Notes: generated by a model not told the origin, from the sequence alone. A stretch of DNA of 64,000 nt from an uncultured Gemmatimonadota bacterium (GCA_913043255.1 CAJWLK010000004.1:62001-126000), one strand, 5' to 3'. Positions 40,453-50,454 are shown, counted from the stretch's first letter. A program made the numbers and translations.

Positions 40453-43176
40453 TTAAATCGGGAGCCAATAGGAGACCTTGATCAGGAATATTTGTCGCCC
40501 AGGTGTGTCAAAGCTGTCGATAAGCCGGCCAGGGTCGACCAGCTCTCCTGTCTCGAACATATCCGATCGGTCCTGTTGCCATACAAAGAAGATCGTGCTG
40601 CCCGGCCGCCATTCCCACCGTACGACTAAGTTGCTGCGGAACGAAGTGATATTGAAGTCACCGTTGGGTAGTTTGAACTGGGAATCTGATTCTTGGATCT
40701 GCCAGCTTCCATCTTCTAGTTTTTCTGCAGTAGTCCCCACCTCGCCATATTTGAGGAGATCTTGGCTTCCAGGTTCGAATAACTCGCCTGGTTGAGTGCG
40801 TAGCCCACTTGCGACAAAGGGTTCAGCATATAGTTCAAGTGTGAGATCGGGTAGAAAAGCGTAACTTGCGCGTAATTTCATGGACAATGTGCTTCGGTCG
40901 ATGAACGAGAAGATGTATCGGGAACCAAATGTCTCTCGCCTCCCCCCGTCCATGTGTGTGAAGAATTGGCGCGAGTTGAGCTGTCGACTATATGTCGGGT
41001 CCAGTGAGAACTGGATGGCATGGCCTCGAAACGTGAGCCCGGTGCTAAGTTCGTACTCCCAGCCACGTAGATCGTCCTGTCCGTAGCCAAGCTTGCCACG
41101 GAACCTAGTGGTGGAAGACCGGTCGTTGTTTAAGTTGAGGCTTGCCTTCCATCTTGGAACAGTCTGCATTAATGGCCCTCCCCGAGTGAGGTCGTCGCTC
41201 AGCGCGCGCGGGAGATATTCTAAGCGCGCCACGGTTCGCAAATAGTTCAACCACGTGACATCCGCAAAGAGTCCGAGTTCTGTTTCCGTTCGGACTCCAT
41301 CGTAGTTCCAACGGTTGGCGCTTGTTACCCCGAATTGCCAGTGACGTGTCAGATCGCCCGGAAGTGTTTCGCGAAGAGAGAAATCGATATCCGCTGCTAA
41401 TTCATCTGCGTTAAATAGCTGTCCGAGATCATTAATTTCGAACCCGGGAGAAATCATCGAAAATCGTGCCCGTCCTAGCCAGTCTTCCCCACCTGCCTTC
41501 TCCATCTCGATGGCGGCTGAGTATCCATCCAACGATTTCGCAGATGGATCAAGTCGGTTTTTTATTGCATCGGGACGCTGATAATACCTGCTGCTCGAAC
41601 GCTGGAGTCGGAGTAGTGCTGTCGAGTCACCCTGTACATGGCTGTAGCCGACATGTCCGCTCAGTTCATATTCGCCGCGTGTAAATCGGAGATTCCAATC
41701 AGCCCCACCCGTAATCGCGTTCTCGATCAGTAAGTCGCGTAGTCCTGGCTTCTTATCCCGTTTCAACGTTGTAAACGTTGCCCCGACGATGGATCCGATG
41801 TCATCGATTTCCTGTTGGAGGCGGGCGACGCCAAACCAACTCATGGGTTCCACTGGGACATGATTCTCCACCATGCCGACTTCCGCATCGGATGGGAAAT
41901 CGAACGTGTGTGCGGTCTCTTCTGCGGTGACGGCGAAGAGTGCGCCGATTGAGGTGCGTGACGGAAGTCGACCAGTAAGTTTTGCCGCTCCAAGTATGGT
42001 CGTCCACTCGGGCGCATCGACCGAATCACCAGGGGCAGTCCCATGCGGCGGTGCTCCAATCCGTCTTGAATAGAAATACCTGGGCCCTATTCCTTCAAGT
42101 AGTTGACGACCCTCTGTGAAAAATGGTCGCCGCTCTTCAAATACGCTCTCAAAGGCCGTTAGGTTGACAACCGCCGGGTCGGCTTCTACTTGACCGAAGT
42201 CTGGGTTCACTGTGCCATCAAGGGTAAGGTTGGGACCGAGCCCAAGTTTGATGTCTCCACCGACGCGACCGGAAATCTGGCCATTTTTTAATGGTGAACT
42301 CGTCTTGGCATCGAGTTGGTTCCCCACGTACGGCATCATCTCAAGCCGACGTGATGGACGAATCCCTTCTAGTCCCACCATCTCCCCGAAGCGCGAAGGC
42401 CAGCCAGGTTCCCCACGGACGATGAGTGCCCAAACCACATTCTCTTTTAGGCTGGGTATATATCGGTTCATATTCACCCCCCACACCGGATTGGGGTCAG
42501 CGTTAAAACGGAGCTGTGATAGAGGAATTCGCATCTCAGTACTCCACCCGAGTGAGTCTCGGTGCACTCGGGCCTGCCAGACGGGATCGAAAGTGAGATC
42601 TCGCTCGCGAGAGTCATCTCTTGGATGGAAGTAGTCACTTCGTACACCGGAGGCGTTGACTATGAATGAATATGCGGTGCGACGGTTTCGGTAGGGATCG
42701 AGGGATATCCACAGACGTTCTGATCCGCTCCCAGCACTTGCGTCTCTCCGTGTCCGGAAAGCTTGTATTGCAGTCGGGTCGTCACTAAACATGCGTGCCC
42801 CCACCCAGAGAGCATCTCGATCAAAGAGAAATGCTACTTCCGTGTGCTGTGTCGCAGGCTCACGCTCATCGGGTTCACGTTGCCAGAAATCGCATACAAA
42901 ATTGGCTTGGTCCCAGACTAGGTCGACCAGTCGTCCATCAAAATCAATGTTTTCGCCGTCTATCCGTTTCGCCCGGAGTTGTTTGGGAGGCATGCCAGGT
43001 TCAACCGAAGGTGGGGGGACGTTGGGCCCAGGTCCTGAGAACACGCAACGCGCGCCTGGAAAATGTGGCACAAACTCATTCGCTTGGGTCGTCGACGTCT
43101 GTGCTGAGGCTGGTCCCGGTACCCACCAGGGTGATAGGAGTGCGGCATAGATTGCGAGACCCAAGCCGTTCCTCAT
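40453..43176 (-). CDS. DUF5916 protein with carbohydrate-binding family 9-like domain
   Basis: IDFDGRLVDLVWDQANFVCDFWQREPDEREPATQHTEVAFLFDRDALWVGARM; FNADPNPVWGVNMNR; DGTVNPDFGQVEADPAVVNLTAFESVFEERRPFFTEG. Confidence 0.92.
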   Translation of the reverse strand: MRNGLGLAIYAALLSPWWVPGPASAQTSTTQANEFVPHFPGARCVFSGPGPNVPPPSVEPGMPPKQLRAKRIDGENIDFDGRLVDLVWDQANFVCDFWQREPDEREPATQHTEVAFLFDRDALWVGARMFSDDPTAIQAFRTRRDASAGSGSERLWISLDPYRNRRTAYSFIVNASGVRSDYFHPRDDSRERDLTFDPVWQARVHRDSLGWSTEMRIPLSQLRFNADPNPVWGVNMNRYIPSLKENVVWALIVRGEPGWPSRFGEMVGLEGIRPSRRLEMMPYVGNQLDAKTSSPLKNGQISGRVGGDIKLGLGPNLTLDGTVNPDFGQVEADPAVVNLTAFESVFEERRPFFTEGRQLLEGIGPRYFYSRRIGAPPHGTAPGDSVDAPEWTTILGAAKLTGRLPSRTSIGALFAVTAEETAHTFDFPSDAEVGMVENHVPVEPMSWFGVARLQQEIDDIGSIVGATFTTLKRDKKPGLRDLLIENAITGGADWNLRFTRGEYELSGHVGYSHVQGDSTALLRLQRSSSRYYQRPDAIKNRLDPSAKSLDGYSAAIEMEKAGGEDWLGRARFSMISPGFEINDLGQLFNADELAADIDFSLRETLPGDLTRHWQFGVTSANRWNYDGVRTETELGLFADVTWLNYLRTVARLEYLPRALSDDLTRGGPLMQTVPRWKASLNLNNDRSSTTRFRGKLGYGQDDLRGWEYELSTGLTFRGHAIQFSLDPTYSRQLNSRQFFTHMDGGRRETFGSRYIFSFIDRSTLSMKLRASYAFLPDLTLELYAEPFVASGLRTQPGELFEPGSQDLLKYGEVGTTAEKLEDGSWQIQESDSQFKLPNGDFNITSFRSNLVVRWEWRPGSTIFFVWQQDRSDMFETGELVDPGRLIDSFDTPGRQIFLIKVSYWLPI

Positions 43177-43556
43177 GAGCGAACCTCTCCCGAAAAGGAT
43201 TGGTTCGTTAAATGCCCCTTCAACGTCCTTCTACAGGACTCCTTTCGAGGCCCACACTGACTTCTTAGTAAGTGGAATTCGTGAAGAGGCGCTCGGGGGG
43301 AGTTGAGAATCACAAACGTTCTTTTTGAGCGGACACGTGACAAAACCGGCTCAGGTAAAAGGCGTAAACTTGTGATCTTCATAAAAGATAAATTGGCTTA
43401 CCCGACGTAAAGCGAGCAAGACAAGGGTGTGCGGAAAATAATTGTTCGCCTGAGTGCGTATAATTTCATGTTGAGTGCTTAGACTGAGGGTGTTGCCAAA
43501 GATTCTTTGACGACTGTCCTAGTATCCTTCCTTCACTCCACGTAGGCTGTGCAATC

Positions 43557-44051
43557 ATGAAAACTCTTCTTGTTATGCGCCACGCAGAGTCTTCTTGGGA
43601 CGTGCCTGGCTTGCAGGATCATGATCGGCCGCTGAACCCGCGCGGGGTTCATGACGGAACGCGGATTGGCCGGTTGTTAGCGGAGGAGAACTTCGTGCCT
43701 GTGAGAATCTTCACCTCTACCGCAGTACGGACGTTGTCCACCACAGAGTTGGTCGTGCGTGAATTTGGTGTCGCTGTAGAGGTTCAGAGTATGCGCGACC
43801 TCTACTTGGCTTCGCCTCAAACCTACGTCGAGGTTCTAAAAGAAATGGGTGGAGAAGACAGTCCTGTTATGGTTGTAGGACACAACCCAGGGATCTCGGC
43901 GCTGGTGACGGTTTTGAGCGGAGAGTACAAGGAGATGACTCCGGGAGAGTTGGCTGCGATTGAACTTGATATCAATATTTGGTCTGACATCGAGGGGAGG
44001 GAAGAAGGAAGGCTGATAGACGTGTGGCGACCAAGGAACCTGCATGATTAG
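43557..44051 (+). CDS. SixA-like phosphohistidine phosphatase (histidine phosphatase family)
   Basis: LLVMRHAESSW, DHDRPLNPRG, VMVVGHNPGISALV. Confidence 0.9.
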   Translation: MKTLLVMRHAESSWDVPGLQDHDRPLNPRGVHDGTRIGRLLAEENFVPVRIFTSTAVRTLSTTELVVREFGVAVEVQSMRDLYLASPQTYVEVLKEMGGEDSPVMVVGHNPGISALVTVLSGEYKEMTPGELAAIELDINIWSDIEGREEGRLIDVWRPRNLHD

Positions 44052-44110
44052 TCGGGTTGGTATGCAAACTCTCCATGAAATCAAGATGACGTTGGACAGT
44101 TCTTTTTATC

Positions 44111-45901
44111 TTACGGTATGACCGGAAGAGTTAGCGTCGATGTGTGCTCTCGATCATGATAGATGGTATGAATAGCCACACGGAGGTCTTCGAGCGTTTC
44201 CTCTCCTAGTGATTTACCTGAATTCAAATTTCGATTGAAACGAGGGAAGTTACTGCTTGTAACGTGTAGGCGTATGCGATGCCCTTCCTTGAATACGTTG
44301 CTGGTCTCCCACATGGGGATATCAACTTCATAGATCTGGTTTGGTGTTAGAAGGGTCGGTTCCTCGAGCGAGTGGCGGAATCGGGTTCGCAACGCGCCTT
44401 CGGTGATGAGGTTGGCTTTCCCGTTCGGAAAGACGTCAGACAGGGTAACAAAAAAATCGGTGTCTGTGACGTCGGTCGAGAAAAACAGCTTGACCCATAC
44501 TGTGCCAGTGACTTCCGTATCCTGTTCTAACGGTTCGCTTGAATAAACCAACACATCTCGTCGTTGTTCGGTCGATCGCTGGTCCAATGGTCCGTCCGGA
44601 GTGGTTCCAGCCCCACAACAACCATGCCCACCATAAGTTGGTACAGGGTGGTTTGGATCGTACGTATATCGATCGGGTGGTTGGGATCCCGGCTGTTTAT
44701 TTGAGAGTGTCCCATTGCCAAAACGAGTATTAGCGTAGCCTTCGCTGTGAAGAAACATCTTACGAGGAACAGCCCGGGCTAGCGGCCATTCGTACTCATC
44801 GCGCCATACGTTTTCGCCCATCACGAAAATTCGAATAGGTGCCTGCCTGTCGAGCCCGTTTTGAATTCCCTTGAGATGGTAATCGAACCACTGCATTTGT
44901 ATGGCTTCGAAGTCGATCTCCACTTCACTCCCAAAATCGGCATCGCCATATTGAGCGCTCGGGCGCACACCGTGTCCCCACGGACCGATTAACAGCTTCT
45001 GCCACCGTCTAGAATGCTTTGACTGGGAAAGTTCCCTCATTTTTGTGAAGTTGAGCAGGGTTTCAGAAATCAAATCGTCGTACCAACCAGTTACGTGATA
45101 GGCAGGAACATCCATCTCTGCGTATTGATCCCGGATGCTCATTTGCCGCCAGAAGTCGTCATAAGCCTGATGACGGATTGTATTTGCGACGAATTCAGAG
45201 TAGATGCCGATCTCGTCCATCGCAGACTGGAGAGGTAGGTGTGACATCACCTCCATCCAGTTGGGGTTAGGAATAGTTTGGCCCGTGGCGATCGCTTCGT
45301 GACGGGTGCCCCAACTTAATCCAAGGGCCAGGTGATAAAGCCCATTTGTGGACCAGATACTGCCAAAGTTGTCCGACTGGGCGGCAACGGGTAGCAGCGA
45401 TTTTACGTATGGACTGCGATACGGTGCAGGCAGGAGTTGAGTGAACCCAGGGTAAGATGTCCCATACATCCCAATGTTCCCGTCGCACCATTCCTGATGC
45501 CCAATCCACTGCTGAGTGTCGTATCCATCCAGCGCTTCGTTGACATAGGGTTCCCATTCACCTTGGGAAGCATGGATGCCGCGAGAATCCATTACGACAA
45601 CGGCGTAACCTTGCTCAGCATACCGACGGGCAGTTTGAGATCCTCGATTCTTATTGTATGGCGTACGAGTGAGGAGGACTGGAAACGGTCCGGTTTGATT
45701 GGGCAGGTAGAGGTCGGCAGCTAAATGAACCCCATCACGCATCGGGACAAGAATGTTGGTTTGAACTCGCACTGTGGGTGGAGTTTGTGGTATCTGTGCT
45801 TTGGTGGTCTGTAGGCTGGAAAAAAGGAAGACCCCAGTTAGGACGGGTAGGGCTAGGAGCGAGGGCGAAGGCATGATTTTTGATTTCGATTTTGGATTCA
45901 T
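44111..45901 (-). CDS. CocE/NonD family hydrolase (X-Pro dipeptidyl-peptidase-like)
   Basis: VPMRDGVHLAADLYLPNQTGPFPVLLTRTPYNK, NIGMYGTSYPGFTQLL, WYDDLISETLLNF, C-terminal jelly-roll. Confidence 0.94.
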   Translation of the reverse strand: MNPKSKSKIMPSPSLLALPVLTGVFLFSSLQTTKAQIPQTPPTVRVQTNILVPMRDGVHLAADLYLPNQTGPFPVLLTRTPYNKNRGSQTARRYAEQGYAVVVMDSRGIHASQGEWEPYVNEALDGYDTQQWIGHQEWCDGNIGMYGTSYPGFTQLLPAPYRSPYVKSLLPVAAQSDNFGSIWSTNGLYHLALGLSWGTRHEAIATGQTIPNPNWMEVMSHLPLQSAMDEIGIYSEFVANTIRHQAYDDFWRQMSIRDQYAEMDVPAYHVTGWYDDLISETLLNFTKMRELSQSKHSRRWQKLLIGPWGHGVRPSAQYGDADFGSEVEIDFEAIQMQWFDYHLKGIQNGLDRQAPIRIFVMGENVWRDEYEWPLARAVPRKMFLHSEGYANTRFGNGTLSNKQPGSQPPDRYTYDPNHPVPTYGGHGCCGAGTTPDGPLDQRSTEQRRDVLVYSSEPLEQDTEVTGTVWVKLFFSTDVTDTDFFVTLSDVFPNGKANLITEGALRTRFRHSLEEPTLLTPNQIYEVDIPMWETSNVFKEGHRIRLHVTSSNFPRFNRNLNSGKSLGEETLEDLRVAIHTIYHDREHTSTLTLPVIP

Positions 45902-45970
45902 GTTTCCCTTCGGAAGTTGGCTCCGTTTCAGTGATAACCTTCTGTCAGATGAAGTTTATGGATAGCGTCG

Positions 45971-46552
45971 TTATCTGCGAGACGTAAGTATGATCGAACT
46001 TGTATATACGAGGTCGTCCAACGGCGAGTTGTCGCCATTGCCGGAGTTGGCCGCTATATGTACGGCCACATCTTGTTCATGAGTGGGAGCAGTCCACTCA
46101 AACATCCATTCAACGCTCTTGCCGTTCGCAGGCGTCCCTAGGTCGGTGTGTTGCACGTACCGGACATCACCAGACTCGCTCGGGACGACGGCCACGCGAT
46201 CATCGATTGGCCGCAATTTGCCAGTCGACTTGCCATGATTTAGGTCTTTTGTTGTGCGAAAGGCCGCCTGAAATCCGGCAGCTAGCATATCATAACTAAC
46301 TAGTCTGATAGTTACTTTATAAAGTTCGCCGGGACGATATGACCCACCGATGCCAATCACTTCCAGAGTAGAACCCGGTTCATTGAGATCTGAACCGATA
46401 TGACATTCGAGACACGTCGGTTCTCCAAAGCCGCCTGTGTGTCCGGGTGGCGGCCCCACAATTTGGTGTCCGAATTTTGGAAAGGTATGCTTGGCTAATT
46501 CGCTAGAACTCGAGAGTGTAATTGTCACCAGGGCCAACCCCGCGACGCTCAA
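45971..46552 (-). CDS. Exported mono-heme protein, Reeler/choice-of-anchor-like domain
   Basis: CLECH heme-binding motif; YKVTIRLV...AGFQAAFRTTKDLNHGKSTGKLRP...VEWMFEWTAP. Confidence 0.65.
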   Translation of the reverse strand: MSVAGLALVTITLSSSSELAKHTFPKFGHQIVGPPPGHTGGFGEPTCLECHIGSDLNEPGSTLEVIGIGGSYRPGELYKVTIRLVSYDMLAAGFQAAFRTTKDLNHGKSTGKLRPIDDRVAVVPSESGDVRYVQHTDLGTPANGKSVEWMFEWTAPTHEQDVAVHIAANSGNGDNSPLDDLVYTSSIILTSRR

Positions 46553-46584
46553 CCATGACGCGGGTCCGAAAGAATATTGTCTGG

Positions 46585-47628
46585 TCAGCGTGACTTGGTC
46601 CCCACTACAGCACGCCCCACTGTATTAACGTCAGTTCCGAACCATATTGAGTCCATGCTTTCATCATAGTACATATGGCGAATAGTTCCGCCACCGCTGG
46701 CCACATCAACCATGTCAATGAACTCCTCCGCAGAGGTGTCAAAGCCGACGAACCGGTTCGGTTGTATCCCCGTTTCTACAAGCCATATCAGATCGTTCTT
46801 GTCAATTGCTAGGCCATATGGGCGAGACTGTTGGCCCGCAGGAAGGTCCCATTCTTTCACGAATCCGTCGCCTTCAAGAACAAGACCGAGCTTCCCTCGC
46901 GCATAGTCGACGTACCAGACCCGGTCCCGCGAGTCGACTACTAGTCGTCGAGGGCGTGCACCGTCTGGGAGATCATATCCAATGAGTTCGAATGAGCTGG
47001 GGTCGATCATACCGATGAGGTTTGTACTGAAGTGTGCGATCCATGGTCGGTTCTTGGAGTCGATCTTAATCCCGTAGGGACGACTTGATGTGCTCCGTCC
47101 CCCTTGGATTTCTGGTGCGTCGACGAAACGAACCTGCCGTGTATCCGTGTCTAAGAAACCAATCAGGTTGCCGCCCTGAACGGTGAACCAGATATCACCC
47201 TCGTGGTCCCATATCAGCGTATGTGGATCCCGAGCACGCTCATCCGGCATCATGATCTTGTCAATCGATCCCGTCTGTGGGTCGATGATTCCGATGTGTT
47301 TGGCGCGATTCCCTGCGTAATATACCGCACCAGCGTTGTCGACAATCAGATTGTGAGGGCCGGTTCCATCATCCATGTCATATTTGGTGAACTCGCCAGT
47401 TTTTGGATCGAGGACTGCTGCATAGTGCGCCGCCTGGCCGACAAACCATACGCGGCCATCAGGTCCTACGTATGGGTCACGTGGCCGGCTATCAGCGTAT
47501 GGTACCGTCCATTCCTCAATAGTGACCATCTCGCTCGTGGCCGTATGGTCCTGTGCCTCGATGGGTTTTAGAAGGCTCCCGTAGATCAAAAAAACGGCCA
47601 GTAGGACATGCGAAGCGCGCGTGATCAT
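46585..47628 (-). CDS. Virginiamycin B lyase-like / SMP-30-like beta-propeller, exported
   Basis: Signal peptide; repeated blades such as PYVGPDGRVWFVGQAAHYAAVLDPKTGEFTKYDM and PHTLIWDHEGDIWFTVQGGNLIGFLD. Confidence 0.85.
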   Translation of the reverse strand: MITRASHVLLAVFLIYGSLLKPIEAQDHTATSEMVTIEEWTVPYADSRPRDPYVGPDGRVWFVGQAAHYAAVLDPKTGEFTKYDMDDGTGPHNLIVDNAGAVYYAGNRAKHIGIIDPQTGSIDKIMMPDERARDPHTLIWDHEGDIWFTVQGGNLIGFLDTDTRQVRFVDAPEIQGGRSTSSRPYGIKIDSKNRPWIAHFSTNLIGMIDPSSFELIGYDLPDGARPRRLVVDSRDRVWYVDYARGKLGLVLEGDGFVKEWDLPAGQQSRPYGLAIDKNDLIWLVETGIQPNRFVGFDTSAEEFIDMVDVASGGGTIRHMYYDESMDSIWFGTDVNTVGRAVVGTKSR

Positions 47629-47674
47629 GATTGTTTCCTTGGTGCCGTCGACCATGGGGCCTGAGCGAGTCCGC

Positions 47675-48367
47675 TCAGTTCTCTGCCAAGGTCACATAAC
47701 GCGAGAGACGGGCGAGTTCACTGTCATCGACATACTTGCCAATCTCACGTTTGAATTGCTCCATACTTGCGTAGGGTCGGTATTCTTTAAACTCGTGTAA
47801 CATTCGATCCCCTACGCCTGGGATATGCAAAATCTCTTCATCAGATGCCGTGTTCAGCTCGACGGGAACAAAAACATACTGCGCGAGTCGTTCCAGCTCA
47901 TCTGTGTCAACATATTTCCCGATTTCGCGCCGAAACCGCTCCATGCCATCGTAGGGCCGGTATTCATCGAACTCGTGGGCCATCCGATCCCCCACACCTG
48001 GAATCAACAACATCTCTTCCTCTGACGCCGCATTCAGGTTCAGGGGTATCCATGCATGCTCATATAGAGTCGCACGCATCTCTGATTCAAGCAATCTATC
48101 AAGTGTGTTATCTAAGGTGACCATGTCGAAGAAAGGCCTAGCGTCAGTGATTGCTGATACTGTGCCCTCACTCATCCCTTCGAGTGCTAGTAGCTCCTGT
48201 TCACTTGCGAGGTTCGGGTTAACTAAGCCCATATGAGATCCGCTGCTGGCTGCAGATTCGACCGTTTCTTCTGTTGAGGTTTCGTCTACAGTGTCTGAGC
48301 CTCCACTACACGCGCTGATTACTGTGGATAAAAGCAAAAGAGTGCAGCCCGTCGTAAGCTTTTTCAT
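47675..48367 (-). CDS. Lipoprotein with three helix-hairpin-helix (ComEA-like) repeats
   Basis: Lipobox STVISAC; LNLNAASEEEMLLIPGVGDRMAHEFDEYRPYDGMERFRREIGKYVD and VELNTASDEEILHIPGVGDRMLHEFKEYRPYASMEQFKREIGKYVD plus a divergent first copy. Confidence 0.85.
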   Translation of the reverse strand: MKKLTTGCTLLLLSTVISACSGGSDTVDETSTEETVESAASSGSHMGLVNPNLASEQELLALEGMSEGTVSAITDARPFFDMVTLDNTLDRLLESEMRATLYEHAWIPLNLNAASEEEMLLIPGVGDRMAHEFDEYRPYDGMERFRREIGKYVDTDELERLAQYVFVPVELNTASDEEILHIPGVGDRMLHEFKEYRPYASMEQFKREIGKYVDDSELARLSRYVTLAEN

Positions 48368-48381
48368 GAAATCATTTCCTT

Positions 48382-48867
48382 TCACGGTTCCTTCGTTAAT
48401 GCAGAGTGTCGATAACTATACAAAAGACCAAGTAGCCCCAGTAATATCATGGTGCCGGGTGCAAGCGCTGGTGTAGCTCCGGTGAGTGCATTCCATATTA
48501 GTTCAACCCCTCGAATATTTGCGCGCATCTCGAGTTCGAAGTCCGCGTTCCCTCGATAGTGAAGGACCACTCCTACGATGCCGCTTGCAAGAACAAGACA
48601 CATTACCCCCCGAAAACCGTAAACGAGTGGAGGGGAAGGACGCAGAGCTACGGCCACAGTGCTAAGTAAAGATACTGCTAGGACTATGATAGGAATGAGT
48701 TGAGTCCAGCCTTCTGTATGACCGAGGAGCAGGAGTTCAGTTCCGGTCCCCAGCATTCCGAGCACAAGAATAATCAGCAGAAATCGCTTGAGTAAAAGAA
48801 GTGTGTTCGGCAGAGGAATTGAGTCTGACTTTGATGACTTCGCGTCAGTTATCAGGACAGCTAACAT
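48382..48867 (-). CDS. Small multi-TM membrane protein, coupled to the HhH lipoprotein
   Basis: Four hydrophobic segments; stop lies 15 nt before the ATG of the HhH lipoprotein gene. Confidence 0.65.
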   Translation of the reverse strand: MLAVLITDAKSSKSDSIPLPNTLLLLKRFLLIILVLGMLGTGTELLLLGHTEGWTQLIPIIVLAVSLLSTVAVALRPSPPLVYGFRGVMCLVLASGIVGVVLHYRGNADFELEMRANIRGVELIWNALTGATPALAPGTMILLGLLGLLYSYRHSALTKEP

Positions 48868-48902
48868 AGCCCACAAGTCGAAGTATTGATAACAATTATT
48901 AT

Positions 48903-48925
48903 TAGTTGAGACTGGGTCTCAACTA
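48903..48925. promoter_or_regulatory. Perfect 10-bp dyad TAGTTGAGAC-TGG-GTCTCAACTA
   Basis: Inverted repeat read directly; lies between the MATE-like gene end and the HhH operon start. Confidence 0.6.
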
Positions 48926-48999
48926 TACTAGTGGGCGAGTCTAAGTTCTTTCAGGTGAACTTGCAAGTTGACTTTTATAGGTGGGTTAGTTGTTTGACC

Positions 49000-50454
49000 T
49001 CAAGTGGTTCTTTGCAAATTGTTGTCAGTGGCGCGACGGATCTTGGGAATCAAGTATAAGTTTGAAATCCCTCGTCCGCAGAAAAATGCAGTGAAAGCTG
49101 CTGTAACGCCGACCCATCCGAATCCCCAACCAACGATCGAGAATACGATCGCTACGGTCAAAACTTCAGCACTGGTTGCCATGGTGATGGGACCTGTGGT
49201 CCGGTTCTTAACTAATACCCCCCTCTGAAGTGAGATCCATACTCCGAGGAAGGGAACGGGTGACAGCACACGTATAGCGGGGATAGCGAAGTCGGCAAGT
49301 TCCGGTGACAATCCTGAGATTGTCTCGAACCAAACGGATGAAAGCGGTGTGAACGCTATGGTTGCGAGGATGCCGGACATGATTAGACCCAGTCGGAGTG
49401 CAAACGATGACAGCTCCGCATAGCCTTCCTGCCTTTTGCCGAGTAAAGCGATGACGGCATCTTGGAAGCTGAGGCCCACTGCCCGGAACAGGAACCCAAG
49501 TGAGTGTACAACGGGAAAAACTGCTAAGGACTCGACGGGCGAAGTGGCGCGGCCCATGAAGAAAGTCAACATAGGCTGAATTGTGAGGCCAATGAGTGAT
49601 GTGAGGGCGAGGGGGTAATAGAAGGCCCCAATCTCACGGTAACTCAGCACACTCGTTGGTACCGATGAAGCGACTGTAGTGACCGTTTCCTCGGAAGGTG
49701 TTGGAGTCACAGCAACAAGGACCTCTGCAATCGCGCTGCGTGCCATCCATCTGGCAGCGAGGGCCTCGGTTACGACACCCGCAGAGAGCGCCGCCGCCCC
49801 TACTGAAGCACCGGGAAGCTCGGTGAACGCAGCAAATGACATAGCAGCTAATGACATCGCGAGCAGTCGGATCACCGTGCCATACGCAACGAGTCTCGTC
49901 TGACCAGAGCGAATCAGGACCCCCTGTAGGAAGCGTCGGTATCCTATGGCAGCAGGCCATGGGAGGAAGCACCACAGCGCCCCGTAAGTGAGCCTTGCGA
50001 CATCCTGTGGTAGACCCAAGAGGTTGACGAGAACAGTTTGGTGTACCGTAGGGATCAGCACGATCAATAGTAAGCTTGTCGCGAAAGCATTCAGACCGTT
50101 TGCAAACATTCGCAACCGGCGGTAACTGACCCGATCCTCTACTAAAGCGGTGGCGGCACTGAGAAGCATAATGACGGGCGCCTCTACCAACACGGCGAAT
50201 GCAACCGCAACACCATAAGCAGCTAGACCAAGAGTCGGGTTTGGGAGACGTGCTACTATGGCTGCAATAAAAGGCCCCTCGGCGGCCATCATAAACCACG
50301 TTGCCGCGAGCGGAGCCCAAAACACGGAGATGTCCCGGTGCGATAGGCTCTTAGGAGCAGTGACCGAACGGTCGATTGACAAGGTGCTATTATCCTTCAG
50401 GTCGTGAGGAGCACTATAGCGCCCCACTTTCGCGTACGAGAAGTCTTTCGTCAA
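49000..50454 (-). CDS. MATE/ANKH-like polytopic transporter
   Basis: About 12 TM helices; FWAPLAATWFMMAAEGPFIAAIVARLPNPTLGLAAYGVAVAFAVLVEAPVIMLLSAATALV pattern. Confidence 0.7.
   Translation of the reverse strand: MTKDFSYAKVGRYSAPHDLKDNSTLSIDRSVTAPKSLSHRDISVFWAPLAATWFMMAAEGPFIAAIVARLPNPTLGLAAYGVAVAFAVLVEAPVIMLLSAATALVEDRVSYRRLRMFANGLNAFATSLLLIVLIPTVHQTVLVNLLGLPQDVARLTYGALWCFLPWPAAIGYRRFLQGVLIRSGQTRLVAYGTVIRLLAMSLAAMSFAAFTELPGASVGAAALSAGVVTEALAARWMARSAIAEVLVAVTPTPSEETVTTVASSVPTSVLSYREIGAFYYPLALTSLIGLTIQPMLTFFMGRATSPVESLAVFPVVHSLGFLFRAVGLSFQDAVIALLGKRQEGYAELSSFALRLGLIMSGILATIAFTPLSSVWFETISGLSPELADFAIPAIRVLSPVPFLGVWISLQRGVLVKNRTTGPITMATSAEVLTVAIVFSIVGWGFGWVGVTAAFTAFFCGRGISNLYLIPKIRRATDNNLQRTT

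Noticed and set aside
46585-47628. True virginiamycin B lyase (antibiotic resistance)
   Set aside because: Vgb-like propellers are common, have a signal peptide here, and the family name is often over-applied; no evidence for streptogramin resistance.
49634-50320. 228-aa ORF in another frame of the MATE-like gene
   Set aside because: Cys/Arg/Gly-rich shadow frame with no domain; the MATE-like frame is clearly hydrophobic and coding.
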